This document shows positions 52,638 through 60,765 of a DNA stretch of 64,000 bases, piece after piece (position 1 is the stretch's first letter; the number at the start of each line of letters is the position of its first letter). Position numbers and translations under genes: made by a program. Source of the DNA: Rubritalea squalenifaciens DSM 18772 (GTDB taxonomy: Bacteria > Verrucomicrobiota > Verrucomicrobiia > Verrucomicrobiales > Akkermansiaceae); NCBI RefSeq assembly GCF_900141815.1, contig NZ_FQYR01000003.1, positions 992,001 through 1,056,000 of the forward strand, written 5' to 3'. The notes beneath the pieces are model-generated. The model did not search any database. It had not been told where the DNA came from and worked only from the letters and a program-made list of their open reading frames with translations.

Positions 52638-52727
52638 GTATTGGTTCCTCAGATCCAACCATCCTCACGCAGCTGCTGGACCTTTTCAAGAACGGCCAGA
52701 CTCAGAGGCGGATGCCACATTTTCTAA
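52638..52727 (-). pseudogene. Rearranged fragment of the HAD phosphatase gene
   Basis: Positions 52638-52713 match 51501-51576 of the HAD gene in the same orientation, with roughly ten differences in 76 bases. The match then jumps: 52709-52727 aligns with about 51685-51702. The junction is at a shared CGGAT, so the fragment looks like a duplicate that lost about 110 bases by recombination at a microhomology. It has no coding capacity. Confidence 0.75.
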
Positions 52728-52743
52728 GTTCACTTAAAGAAGT

Positions 52744-52854
52744 GCTCCCGGGTGGGACTCGAACCCACAAAACAACCGTAGCTGCCATACGCACGTAACC
52801 CCTGCGTCTTCAGTCTGCTCATACAGACCCGGCTGACCATTCGCCTTCCGGGAG
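52744..52854 (-). tRNA. Aberrant tRNA-like sequence with unusual anticodon and variable arms
   Basis: The element reads leftward. It has a 7-bp acceptor stem (52848-52854 with 52745-52751), two linker bases, a D-arm (52831-52845, 3-bp stem, loop with GG), one linker base, a stem at 52812-52817/52824-52829, and a perfect T-arm (52752-52768, loop with TTCGA on the minus strand). The stem in the anticodon position spans 18 instead of 17 bases (6-bp stem with a 6-base loop, or 5 bp with 8), and the variable region is 43 bases with its own hairpin (52789-52793/52803-52807). No CCA is encoded. It may be an exotic tRNA or a decayed one, and the anticodon is not assignable. Confidence 0.55.
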
Positions 52855-53018
52855 TCTTTTTCATTACATCATTCATAAACTAATGGGAATGAATAAGCTC
52901 TATACACGCTTCCTCTTTTCGCTTCTCCAGCTCACTACATCCTGCTAAAAAAGATATTTTCTCACGATTTGTCGTCACGTTTGCCGTCCTTAACTGATTT
53001 GAAAGATAGAAACCGCGC

Positions 53019-53561
53019 ATGAGTAGCCCCGAAAACCAGATTACCTCAGACTTTATCAGGCTGATCACTGATCATCAGAATGCTCTGAGGGGGCTGATTG
53101 TAGCCATGCTACCTGGCTCCCAAGATATCAATGACATTCTCCAAGACACCAATGTCATCCTCTGGGAAAAGCGACAGAGCTACAAAGCAGGCTCAGACTT
53201 CAAAGCATGGGCCTATGCCATCGCTAGGATCAAAGTGATGCAGCACTGGGACCAGCGCAAGAGACTCGGCAAAATCCTGCTCAACGAAGAAATCGTCAAT
53301 GCCGCAGCAGAAATGCGTAGCACTGAGCCCAGCGGTGCAGATGAGATCAAACTCAACGCGCTCAGAAAATGCCTCTCTGCTCTCACCGCTCAAGAACAAG
53401 ACCTTATCAATGCGCGCTACACGAGTCACGGCGGACTCACGAATTACGCGGAACGCACTCAAAAGTCCGCTGAATCGCTCAGAGCCATTCTCTATCGCAC
53501 CCGCAAGAAGCTCCGCAAGTGCATCGATAAACGCCTGGACATGAGAGGAGGCCTGGCATGA
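53019..53561 (+). CDS. ECF-type RNA polymerase sigma factor
   Basis: A 180-residue sigma-70-family factor of the Rhodopirellula/Verrucomicrobium type. Region 2 covers about residues 10-85 (LRGLIVAMLPGSQDINDILQDTNVILWEKRQSY, then FKAWAYAIARIKVMQHW), and region 4 about residues 115-170 (CLSALTAQEQDLINARY, then TQKSAESLRAILYRTRKKLRKCI). It directs RNA polymerase to a set of promoters that cannot be read here. Its TGA overlaps the ATG of the FecR-LamG gene by four bases, so the two products are made together. Confidence 0.92.
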   Translation: MSSPENQITSDFIRLITDHQNALRGLIVAMLPGSQDINDILQDTNVILWEKRQSYKAGSDFKAWAYAIARIKVMQHWDQRKRLGKILLNEEIVNAAAEMRSTEPSGADEIKLNALRKCLSALTAQEQDLINARYTSHGGLTNYAERTQKSAESLRAILYRTRKKLRKCIDKRLDMRGGLA

Positions 53562-55123
53562 CAACAGAGTGCTTAGTCAATCTGATACAGGATCTCACTG
53601 AGGGCATCATTACGCCAGCAGATCTTCAGAGGCTTGAAGCTGAGCTGATGCAGAATCCGGAGGCCATGCAGGTTTATCTGGCTTGGATGGACTTGGATAA
53701 CTTGCTGCAAATAGAAACTTCGGTCCGTAAACACGCTAGGACTCAAGTCATCCCGATGGAGCGCATCATTCACCGTCAGCGAAGAAAGATGCTCCGTACA
53801 GCGTCCCTTGCTGCCGCAGCACTCGTCATCATCGGCCTCGCCATCCTTGCTCTCTTTCATATCCCAGAGAACCCTGATAGCTCGCTGACTTTTAGAACCT
53901 CACCAGGTACTCACTTCACGCTCACACACGACGCCTCTGACGAAACTACTCCTGCAGGCATGGTCATGAAAGAAGGATCCCGCCTCAGCCTCAGTCAAGG
54001 CACCGTAGAGCTCACCTTCGAATCAGGAGTTAGTTCCATCGTCATGGCTCCGGCGGAAATGACACTACAGTCTGGTAACAAGCTGAAGCTGAACCATGGC
54101 TCCGCTTGGTTCCATGTCCCTGAGGGAGCTGAAGGCTTTCAGGTCTCAACTCAAGATCTCGAAATCATCGATCTTGGAACCGAGTTCGGTGTCCATGCTG
54201 ATCCAGACAATTACGATGAAGTCCACGTGCTCAAAGGCAAAGTCAAAGTCACAACCAAGCGCGTACGCAAAGAATCCGCCATCTTAAGCCTTGGAGAGTC
54301 TCGACGTATCGACAGCATAGGACGCCTCAAGGAGATTCCCCCTGCTCCTGAGACATTCCTCACCTCTCTTCCCGATACTCTTCCCTACATCCACTGGAGT
54401 TTCGACAAGGTGGAAAACGATGCCTTCCAAGCACAGGGCAACCACCCTGACTTGGAATTGTCCTCCGCGCGCCCCAAACAGGCTGATCTTCAGCCGCTCA
54501 TTTCAAAAGGCCGTTTTGGTTCAGCCGTGCACTTCACGGGCGTTAAAGGGCAACAGCTACAAACTCAGCTACCCGGTATTGCAGGAGCCGAACCCCGTTC
54601 TGTAGCGTGCTGGATACGTACAGATTATGCGCCGGATAAAGGCACCGACATCGCTAGCCTCATCGGTTGGGGCTACTGCCAAAGCGACAGTAAAGACACG
54701 CCTGAAAATACCATCTGGACCCTGAAGATCGGACTTGGCGGATATCCGCTCATCGTCGGAGGTCCACATTATGTCGGCACTACGAATCTAGCTGATGGTC
54801 AGTGGCACCACCTTGCTTGTGTGATGCATCCACCTGAAACCAAAGACGGCCCCACACGACACACTCTCTACATCGACGGTAAAATCGAGTCTACCAGTAC
54901 CACCTTCAACACTGAGCGAACTAGGACACTAACAGACCATCCTCTATCTACACGCGTACGAATTGGCGCCAGCATACACCGCCCCGATACCCCCCCGATC
55001 GTGTTCAGAGGGGATATTGATGAGGTTTATCTGTTCTACGGAGCTCTCGATGAAGCGACTATTTTAAATCTCTATCAAAGCAACCGCCCTCTTGTTGCAC
55101 CAAATCCCCTTTCCACCAAGTGA
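53558..55123 (+). CDS. FecR-LamG membrane protein, putative anti-sigma factor
   Basis: A 521-residue membrane protein. Residues 1-55 form a helical cytoplasmic part that could bind the sigma factor. A membrane helix follows at about 81-102 (TASLAAAALVIIGLAILALF). The periplasmic part begins with a FecR domain (about 110-265, including GSAWFHVPEGAEGFQV and DLGTEFGVHADPDNYDEVHVLKG) and ends with a LamG/concanavalin-like domain (about 285-515, WSFDKVENDAF, DGQWHHLACVMH, DEVYLFYGALDEATI). This pairing with an ECF factor is common in Planctomycetes and Verrucomicrobia and is thought to pass an envelope signal to the sigma factor. Confidence 0.9.
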   Translation: MTTECLVNLIQDLTEGIITPADLQRLEAELMQNPEAMQVYLAWMDLDNLLQIETSVRKHARTQVIPMERIIHRQRRKMLRTASLAAAALVIIGLAILALFHIPENPDSSLTFRTSPGTHFTLTHDASDETTPAGMVMKEGSRLSLSQGTVELTFESGVSSIVMAPAEMTLQSGNKLKLNHGSAWFHVPEGAEGFQVSTQDLEIIDLGTEFGVHADPDNYDEVHVLKGKVKVTTKRVRKESAILSLGESRRIDSIGRLKEIPPAPETFLTSLPDTLPYIHWSFDKVENDAFQAQGNHPDLELSSARPKQADLQPLISKGRFGSAVHFTGVKGQQLQTQLPGIAGAEPRSVACWIRTDYAPDKGTDIASLIGWGYCQSDSKDTPENTIWTLKIGLGGYPLIVGGPHYVGTTNLADGQWHHLACVMHPPETKDGPTRHTLYIDGKIESTSTTFNTERTRTLTDHPLSTRVRIGASIHRPDTPPIVFRGDIDEVYLFYGALDEATILNLYQSNRPLVAPNPLSTK

Positions 55124-55170
55124 CAACTAGTGTGCCACTTGTGATGAAAAACACCAAAAACGCATATACA

Positions 55171-55752
55171 ATGAAACTAACACAAACACTACTCGCATTA
55201 ACTGCCACACTCAGTGCTGCTAACGCGGCCATCGTATTCACAGATTCTTTTGATTACACCGTTGATAATGCCTTCCTCGCTGAAGGTGGCTGGACTACAG
55301 TCATTGATACAGGCAGTGGCTTAGGAGCAAATTCTTCAACTGGTGTCATGTGGGGCAACCCAGGTGCTACTGGTGAGTCAGCACTGGAATACAATTACAC
55401 CACCACACTGGCGGCAGGTGATGTTATTAGTATGGACGCCACAATCGTTCGCAACACATCTGGTTATATCTATGGCAAGGAAATCATTCTCTGGGATGGT
55501 GCTGATTCCGGAACCCGCGTATCCAAAGTGGACGACTCTCAAGCTGGTAACATCGTCACTACAACAAGCTACACGGTGACTCAGGACGACATCAATGCCG
55601 GCTTGACCCAAGTCATCTTCAAGTACAGCCACGATGGCAACTGGGGTGAGACCGCTGACGTCACTTTTGACATCGTCTCAGTCCCAGAACCGACCAGCAC
55701 AGCTTTACTCGGACTCGGAGGTCTAGCTCTCATTTTGCGCCGACGCAGATAA
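55171..55752 (+). CDS. PEP-CTERM sorted exported protein
   Basis: About 193 residues from the ATG at 55171, which gives a clean signal peptide (MKLTQTLLALTATLSAANA). The frame is open back to a GTG at 55120 that overlaps the FecR gene stop, and an ATG at 55144 is also possible. The mature protein is a beta-rich domain with repeated D/G/T/S-rich strands. The C-terminus is a PEP-CTERM signal: VPEPTST, a hydrophobic stretch (ALLGLGGLALIL) and RRRR, which is recognised by an exosortase encoded elsewhere. It may be the first target of the upstream sigma factor. Confidence 0.88.
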   Translation: MKLTQTLLALTATLSAANAAIVFTDSFDYTVDNAFLAEGGWTTVIDTGSGLGANSSTGVMWGNPGATGESALEYNYTTTLAAGDVISMDATIVRNTSGYIYGKEIILWDGADSGTRVSKVDDSQAGNIVTTTSYTVTQDDINAGLTQVIFKYSHDGNWGETADVTFDIVSVPEPTSTALLGLGGLALILRRRR

Positions 55753-55786
55753 ACCTCTAGGAATAGTGTGCATCTTCTGGTGCTCT

Positions 55787-55821
55787 TAGCGGGAGGGCTT
55801 CGTCCTTCCCGCTACTTTTTT
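55787..55821 (+). terminator. Terminator after the sigma/FecR/PEP-CTERM operon
   Basis: An 11-bp stem with one G-U (55787-55797 with 55804-55814), a six-base loop and a T run. Confidence 0.88.
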
Positions 55822-55897
55822 ATAAGTCACCTGCTTACCACGAGTCGCGGATAGATGATCTTCCTATCCAAACATTGACTCGCACATAGAGCGGCCA

Positions 55898-57166
55898 CTA
55901 TTCAACCGGCACAGCACGTGGTGTCTCAGGCTCGATGACAGCGCGACCAGGCTCCACTGGAATAGCCTTGCCCGGATCAGGCTCCGCGGGAATAGCTTTG
56001 GCTGGTGGCTTGATATTAGGTGGCCCATTGGGCTTTACCAGAATGGCCTTGGGAGGGTTCTCTTTAGGTGCTTCCTCCTCTACTTTCGGTTTGGGTTCCT
56101 GCTCTACCGCCTTCTTGACTACTTGGGATTCTCCATCTTGCGGAAGCCCTCTGCGCATCTTGATCTCAACACGGCGATTCAGAGCCTGGGCATTCTCATC
56201 CCCTTCAGAGACTAATGGCTGATTCTCACCATAGCCTATCACGATCAAGCGCTCAGGCTCGATACGCATGGCGGTCACCAGCCAGTCTTTCACCGCTTGA
56301 GCACGCTTGACGGAAAGTTCATAGTTAAAGTCGTCACCACCTATCAGATCCGTGTGTCCACCAATCCAACAGTTCAGCTTAGGATTCTTATCAATCAGCA
56401 GCGCCACTTTTAGCAGACTGTTGCGGGCACTCTCACGTAGGGTAGCTTTGTTGTAATCAAACAAAAGGTCTGAGCCGATCATACCGGTGGCATTCTCCAA
56501 GGCGTTTCCGCTCATGTTTGCCATTGTGCTGAGTGGAGTAAATTTATCCAAAGCACCCTTGTCAGCTAGACCGTTGGCGCCTTTCTTCTCCATTTCTTCG
56601 TTAAACTTGTCCGGATCATAGATGTCCGCGGACATCTCACCTGGATCGACCACGACCTGACCAACAGCAGCAGGCTGGATAATGTCATCCATTCTGCCAA
56701 GATCGCTCATGCTCTCATCAAACTTGGGTCCAGCTATAGGATCCAGACTTTCAGCTAGGTCCGAGCCCTTCATAGCCGGAATTTCCATCTTCACGGTCAA
56801 ATCAGGCTCCTGAATCGCCGGACTCATATCGATCTCGGTATTCTCCGGAAGGGCCTCCAAGGCCTCGATCTCCTCCAAAAGCTCCCCCGTCACCTCAGGT
56901 GTTTCCACGGTCTCCATCTTCGCTTCGGGTATCATCTTCGAGTCGTCAACATTGACTACCCTAACTGGCTCGGTCTGGATTTCCAGCATCTCACCAATGC
57001 TGTCCATCACGATCGTCATATTCTTCAGGCCGAAAAACAGGAGAACATGAAGAAGAATCGCCAAGACAATAGCCACACCTACCCATCTCCCGAAGTTTTC
57101 TGACTTCGGCAGACTGAATGAAGATCCATGCTTCACATTCCTCCAACTGTATCCGTGGTTTGCCAT
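55898..57166 (-). CDS. OmpA-family protein with TonB-like anchor and Pro-rich tail
   Basis: A 422-residue protein. One N-terminal membrane helix (VGVAIVLAILLHVLLFFGL, about 29-47) is followed by a long acidic linker rich in Glu, Pro and Met (about 55-235), then an OmpA-like peptidoglycan-binding domain (about 245-345: SDLLFDYNKATLRESARNSL, GGHTDLIGGDDFNYELSVKRAQAV, ENAQALNRRVEIKMRR). After it come about 75 residues of Pro/Lys/Glu-rich repeats (KAIPAEPDPGKAIPVEPGRA). An OmpA domain followed by such a tail is uncommon. The topology suggests an inner-membrane protein reaching the cell wall. Monocistronic, divergent from nagB. Confidence 0.88.
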   Translation of the reverse strand: MANHGYSWRNVKHGSSFSLPKSENFGRWVGVAIVLAILLHVLLFFGLKNMTIVMDSIGEMLEIQTEPVRVVNVDDSKMIPEAKMETVETPEVTGELLEEIEALEALPENTEIDMSPAIQEPDLTVKMEIPAMKGSDLAESLDPIAGPKFDESMSDLGRMDDIIQPAAVGQVVVDPGEMSADIYDPDKFNEEMEKKGANGLADKGALDKFTPLSTMANMSGNALENATGMIGSDLLFDYNKATLRESARNSLLKVALLIDKNPKLNCWIGGHTDLIGGDDFNYELSVKRAQAVKDWLVTAMRIEPERLIVIGYGENQPLVSEGDENAQALNRRVEIKMRRGLPQDGESQVVKKAVEQEPKPKVEEEAPKENPPKAILVKPNGPPNIKPPAKAIPAEPDPGKAIPVEPGRAVIEPETPRAVPVE

Positions 57167-57399
57167 AGAGCTGTTAACCTAAAAGCGTCACAGGGAGCCG
57201 TGTCCGTCTCGCTCTGCTGATGCCTACAAGCTACACCATCCTTTACCCCGATAAAGCCCGAATTCTATCACAAATGCTATTTCTTTCGCACTTAGCTCCC
57301 TTGATGGTTAAAAATAGACACCAATGGGCGCAAATTGATGCCATACATGGCTAGATTCACACTTGCGGATGGAAGCTGATCCACTATCACCAAGCCATC

Positions 57400-58158
57400 A
57401 TGAAAAAGATTCCTGTAGAAGTTTTCCCAAGCAAAGCAGAAGCTACTAGAAAGCTTGCCGCTGAAACAGCAGAACTCATCCGCTCCAATGACGCCGCTGG
57501 CAAGAAAACCGTTCTTGGTCTAGCCACAGGCTCTACCCCGATTGCCTTCTACCAGGAACTGATTCGTCTTCACAAAGAAGAAGGCCTTTCTTTCGCTAAC
57601 GTGATTTCCTTCAACCTGGATGAATACGCAGGTCTACCTAAGGAGCACAAGGAGTCCTACTGGTACTTCATGCACCAGAACCTTTTCGACCACATCGATA
57701 TCAAGCCTGAGAACATCAATCTCCCATCAGGTACTGTAGCCGAAGCCGACATTCCAGCTCACTGTGCTGAGTACGAACAAAAGATCAAAGATGCAGGTGG
57801 CATCGATCTTCAGATTCTCGGCATTGGCCGCACCGGTCACATCGGCTTCAACGAGCCAGGTTCTCCAAAAAACTCACTCACTCGTGCCATCGAGCTGGAT
57901 CCAATCACTCGTGAAGATGCAGCTCCTGCATTTGACGGTCTTGAGAATGTTCCTACAGCCGCCATCACCATGGGCTGCGGAACTATCCTCGCTGCTCGCC
58001 GAATCGTCCTCATGGCATGGGGTAAGAACAAAGCTCCTATCGTCAACGAAGCCGTGACAGGCCCGGTCAACGACATTGTCTCTGCCTCCTACTTGCAGGA
58101 GCACGACAACGCCGTCTTCTACATCGACGAAGAGGCCTCCACAGAGCTTCCTGCTTAA
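57400..58158 (+). CDS. nagB: Glucosamine-6-phosphate deaminase
   Basis: Converts glucosamine-6-phosphate to fructose-6-phosphate and ammonia, the last step of amino-sugar use. 252 residues, slightly shorter than the hexameric E. coli enzyme (266). Conserved sequences are LGLATGSTPIAFYQEL near residue 42, SFNLDEYAGL (catalytic Asp), LGIGRTGHIGFNEPGS (Asp/His-Glu relay replaced in part by GRTGHIGFNE) and TMGCGTILAARRIVLMAWG. The allosteric GlcNAc-6-P site of the E. coli type is not evident. It has its own terminator and stands alone, next to a PEP-CTERM gene. Confidence 0.94.
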   Translation: MKKIPVEVFPSKAEATRKLAAETAELIRSNDAAGKKTVLGLATGSTPIAFYQELIRLHKEEGLSFANVISFNLDEYAGLPKEHKESYWYFMHQNLFDHIDIKPENINLPSGTVAEADIPAHCAEYEQKIKDAGGIDLQILGIGRTGHIGFNEPGSPKNSLTRAIELDPITREDAAPAFDGLENVPTAAITMGCGTILAARRIVLMAWGKNKAPIVNEAVTGPVNDIVSASYLQEHDNAVFYIDEEASTELPA

Positions 58159-58186
58159 ACTCTGTAGCTACAAGATTCTTCTAAAG

Positions 58187-58217
58187 GCCACGTTGCTCAA
58201 GGCAGCGTGGCTTTTTT
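58187..58217 (+). terminator. Terminator after nagB
   Basis: A 10-bp stem with one G-U (58187-58196 with 58202-58211), a five-base loop and a T run. The left arm, GCCACGTTGC, is identical to the left arm of the terminator at 59195. Confidence 0.9.
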
Positions 58218-58391
58218 GCATGCCCGCCACGCACACTGGTTTCATTTACCAACCTTAAATTACAAGGCTACGAACGAATTGTCCCCCATCCACATCCTAT
58301 AATCAGGTATCCTCCTCATGACTGGCAGATTATCAAAACCAGTTCAATTCATTTCCCAAGACAACACTGCAAGGCTTATTTTCAGGATGTT

Positions 58392-59159
58392 ATGAAAAAA
58401 CACAACATCCTCCTACCGGCTCTATTCCTTGCTGCCACACCAGCATTTGGAGCCATTACACTTACCAAAGCCGTAGAAGACTTTGATTACATCTACACCA
58501 TGGATGTAGCTCCTAACAATCAGGATCTCGACAGCAATGGTACAGACGACTGGTGGGACACCGGAGTACCTACAGTCTCCGGCGGCTACGCCACGAACAC
58601 AGCTGCCGACCAGATTTTCCGTGGTGACTTCACTGACTCTATCTGGAGAAGTGTTGTCTCCGACAATACTGGCACAGTCGCTTGGACCATGGAAATCACC
58701 GTTGGTAAAGTTGGCGGCACACAAGGCACCAATGGGTGGTTCGGTATCGCTACAGATGTAGAAGGTCCATCCAGCGCCATCTACATCAAAGATGACCGCA
58801 TCAGTATCGAACAAGGTGCAGTTGACTTGGACTTCCTCGTCGGTACTGACTTCACCACAGGTTACCACACCGTTCGTATCGCTCACGATGCTGAGGCTGG
58901 TGGCTACTACTACTGGGTCAACGGTACTCTACTCAACGACGACACTTCCACTCCGATCGCTCCTGGAAACGGAAGCTTTTCAGGTAGCCAGTCCACCTTC
59001 ATTGGTGACTATGGTGGAGCAATTAGCGGAGATTACTCCATCGATTCCCTCAGTCTGACCAGTGGCGCCTACGCTGCAGTTGCTGTTCCAGAGCCAAGCA
59101 CCTCACTACTTGGTGTCATTGGTGTCGGAGCTTTGCTACTGCGCCGCCGCAGAGCCTAA
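58392..59159 (+). CDS. PEP-CTERM sorted exported protein, LamG-like
   Basis: A 255-residue exported protein with signal peptide (MKKHNILLPALFLAATPAFGA). The middle, about residues 30-225, is a jellyroll-type domain with Gly, Asp, Thr and Trp in the pattern of concanavalin/LamG proteins (WTMEITVGKVGGTQGTNGWFG, GYHTVRIAHDAEAGGYYYWVNG). The C-terminus is a PEP-CTERM signal (VPEPSTSLLGVIGVGALLLRRRRA). It probably ends up in the outer envelope or extracellular matrix. Monocistronic with its own terminator, 234 bases after nagB. Confidence 0.88.
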   Translation: MKKHNILLPALFLAATPAFGAITLTKAVEDFDYIYTMDVAPNNQDLDSNGTDDWWDTGVPTVSGGYATNTAADQIFRGDFTDSIWRSVVSDNTGTVAWTMEITVGKVGGTQGTNGWFGIATDVEGPSSAIYIKDDRISIEQGAVDLDFLVGTDFTTGYHTVRIAHDAEAGGYYYWVNGTLLNDDTSTPIAPGNGSFSGSQSTFIGDYGGAISGDYSIDSLSLTSGAYAAVAVPEPSTSLLGVIGVGALLLRRRRA

Positions 59160-59194
59160 TTTCCATCAACTCATCACACTGTTTACATGGATAA

Positions 59195-59226
59195 GCCACG
59201 TTGCCTATAGCAACGTGGCTTTTTCA
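59195..59226 (+). terminator. Terminator after the second PEP-CTERM gene
   Basis: A perfect 10-bp stem (59195-59204 with 59210-59219), a five-base loop and a T run. It uses the same left-arm sequence as the nagB terminator. Confidence 0.92.
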
Positions 59227-59253
59227 TTACTTAAGATAGTAGCCGGGTAAAAG

Positions 59254-60672
59254 CTACTGATGAGCACTTGGAGCATGATCTGCTGGTTGCTTGGCAGCCT
59301 CACTTTTCTCATAAGCTTTGGCTTGGATCTTAGCCCAGTTATCGCCCTCCCAATAGAGAGGATGTGGTACTTCCAGTACCCAGTCACCGAGTTTCCTTTT
59401 CAGCGAATCAGCTTCCTCCAAACGTGCTTTGAAAAGATCATTTTGCTCACCAGGATCTTTGGATAGATCAAATACCCAAGGCAAAGCATTGGCCCGATCA
59501 ATAATCTTCAGATCCCCTGAGCGCATCATATTCACTCCATGGAATCGCCAGTACAGGTCACGAGGCGCTGGCTCTTTTACCTTGCCTGAGAGCACACCCG
59601 CCAGGTCCAGACCGTCTAAGCCATCTTTCTCACTCACACTACCTCCAGCTGCATGGATGAATGTCGGCATCCAATCCAAGGCCGACACAGGGCTATCAAC
59701 GATTGTTCCTGGAGTAATCACCCCCGGCCAACTGACAAGGAATGGTGTACGTACACCACCTTCAAGTAGAGTCCCCTTAGCAGCCCTCAGTGGAGCATTG
59801 CAGGATGAATTACTGCTCGCTCCACCATTGTCACTCATGAACACAACCAGCGTATTCTGATCTACGCCGTTCTCTTTTAAAGACTCTAACAATCGCCCCA
59901 CACCACGATCAAGCCCATGCACCATAGCACAATAGGTACGGCGTTTTTTATTCTCTATGTGTTCGTAGAGAGCTAGATCTTCCTTGGTTGCCTGCATTGG
60001 CGTATGCGGGGCATTATAGCTCATAAAAAGGAAGAATGGCTCGTCCTTGCATTGCTCAATGATCTTGATGCCTGCATCCGTCAAATCATCAGTCAGGTAA
60101 GTCACTTCCGGTACTTCACCAAGAGTGGACTGAATCTCTCTAGCCCCACCATTGCCCTTATTTTGCGCGAAATAGTCTCTGCCACCACTCAAGAATCCAT
60201 GAAATATGTCAAAGCCACGCTGGGCTGGCTGGAACTGCTCTTTTTCCCCCAAATGCCATTTGCCTACCACTGCCGTGGTATAGCCCAAGGCCTTCAAGCG
60301 GTCAGCCATAGTCTTTTCCTTCACATTCAAACCATGAAACTCAGGATCCATACCATCCAAGTTCGGACCGAGGTTCATGTCGTTACCGATCATAGCTGGC
60401 GACTTCCCAGTCATCAGACCGCAGCGGGAAGGTGCACACACAGGTGCTGCGGTATACCCTTGGGTACAAAGAGCCCCTCCGGCAGCGATGCTATCAATAT
60501 GCGGTGTCTTGATCTGGGTGCTCCCTGTACAGGAGAGATCGCCTGACCCTAGATCGTCGGCGAGAATAATCAGGAAGTTCGGCTTCTTCGACTCAGCAGT
60601 GGCACTGCCCAGATTCAAAGAGATCACAGCCGCCATCGTTGGCAGCGAGAATAAGATGGTTATTAGCTTCAT
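59254..60672 (-). CDS. Secreted sulfatase (formylglycine-dependent)
   Basis: A 472-residue periplasmic or secreted sulfatase of the arylsulfatase A type. The signal peptide is MKLITILFSLPTMAAVISLN and following residues, probably cut after ATA. The metal-binding motif ILADDLGSGDLSC begins near residue 36. The formylglycine signature is CAPSR (Cys79, converted to FGly by an enzyme encoded elsewhere), followed by GLMTGK. Other motifs are VVGKWHLG and FMSDNGGAS. The substrate may be an algal sulfated polysaccharide (inference from the family's abundance in marine Verrucomicrobia). A second sulfatase fragment lies at the right edge. Confidence 0.93.
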   Translation of the reverse strand: MKLITILFSLPTMAAVISLNLGSATAESKKPNFLIILADDLGSGDLSCTGSTQIKTPHIDSIAAGGALCTQGYTAAPVCAPSRCGLMTGKSPAMIGNDMNLGPNLDGMDPEFHGLNVKEKTMADRLKALGYTTAVVGKWHLGEKEQFQPAQRGFDIFHGFLSGGRDYFAQNKGNGGAREIQSTLGEVPEVTYLTDDLTDAGIKIIEQCKDEPFFLFMSYNAPHTPMQATKEDLALYEHIENKKRRTYCAMVHGLDRGVGRLLESLKENGVDQNTLVVFMSDNGGASSNSSCNAPLRAAKGTLLEGGVRTPFLVSWPGVITPGTIVDSPVSALDWMPTFIHAAGGSVSEKDGLDGLDLAGVLSGKVKEPAPRDLYWRFHGVNMMRSGDLKIIDRANALPWVFDLSKDPGEQNDLFKARLEEADSLKRKLGDWVLEVPHPLYWEGDNWAKIQAKAYEKSEAAKQPADHAPSAHQ

Positions 60673-60765
60673 AAAATGGTCACCCTAAGATGACCATTTC
60701 GATAGAGTATTACTCAGAGAACTTTATGAAGCTCCGTAACAAGAGGCTACTCCTGTTCTGTCCCC

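Noticed and set aside
52744-52854. Selenocysteine tRNA on the minus strand
   Set aside because: The acceptor stem is 7 bp, not 8, the D-stem is short, and no UCA anticodon lies in the loop.
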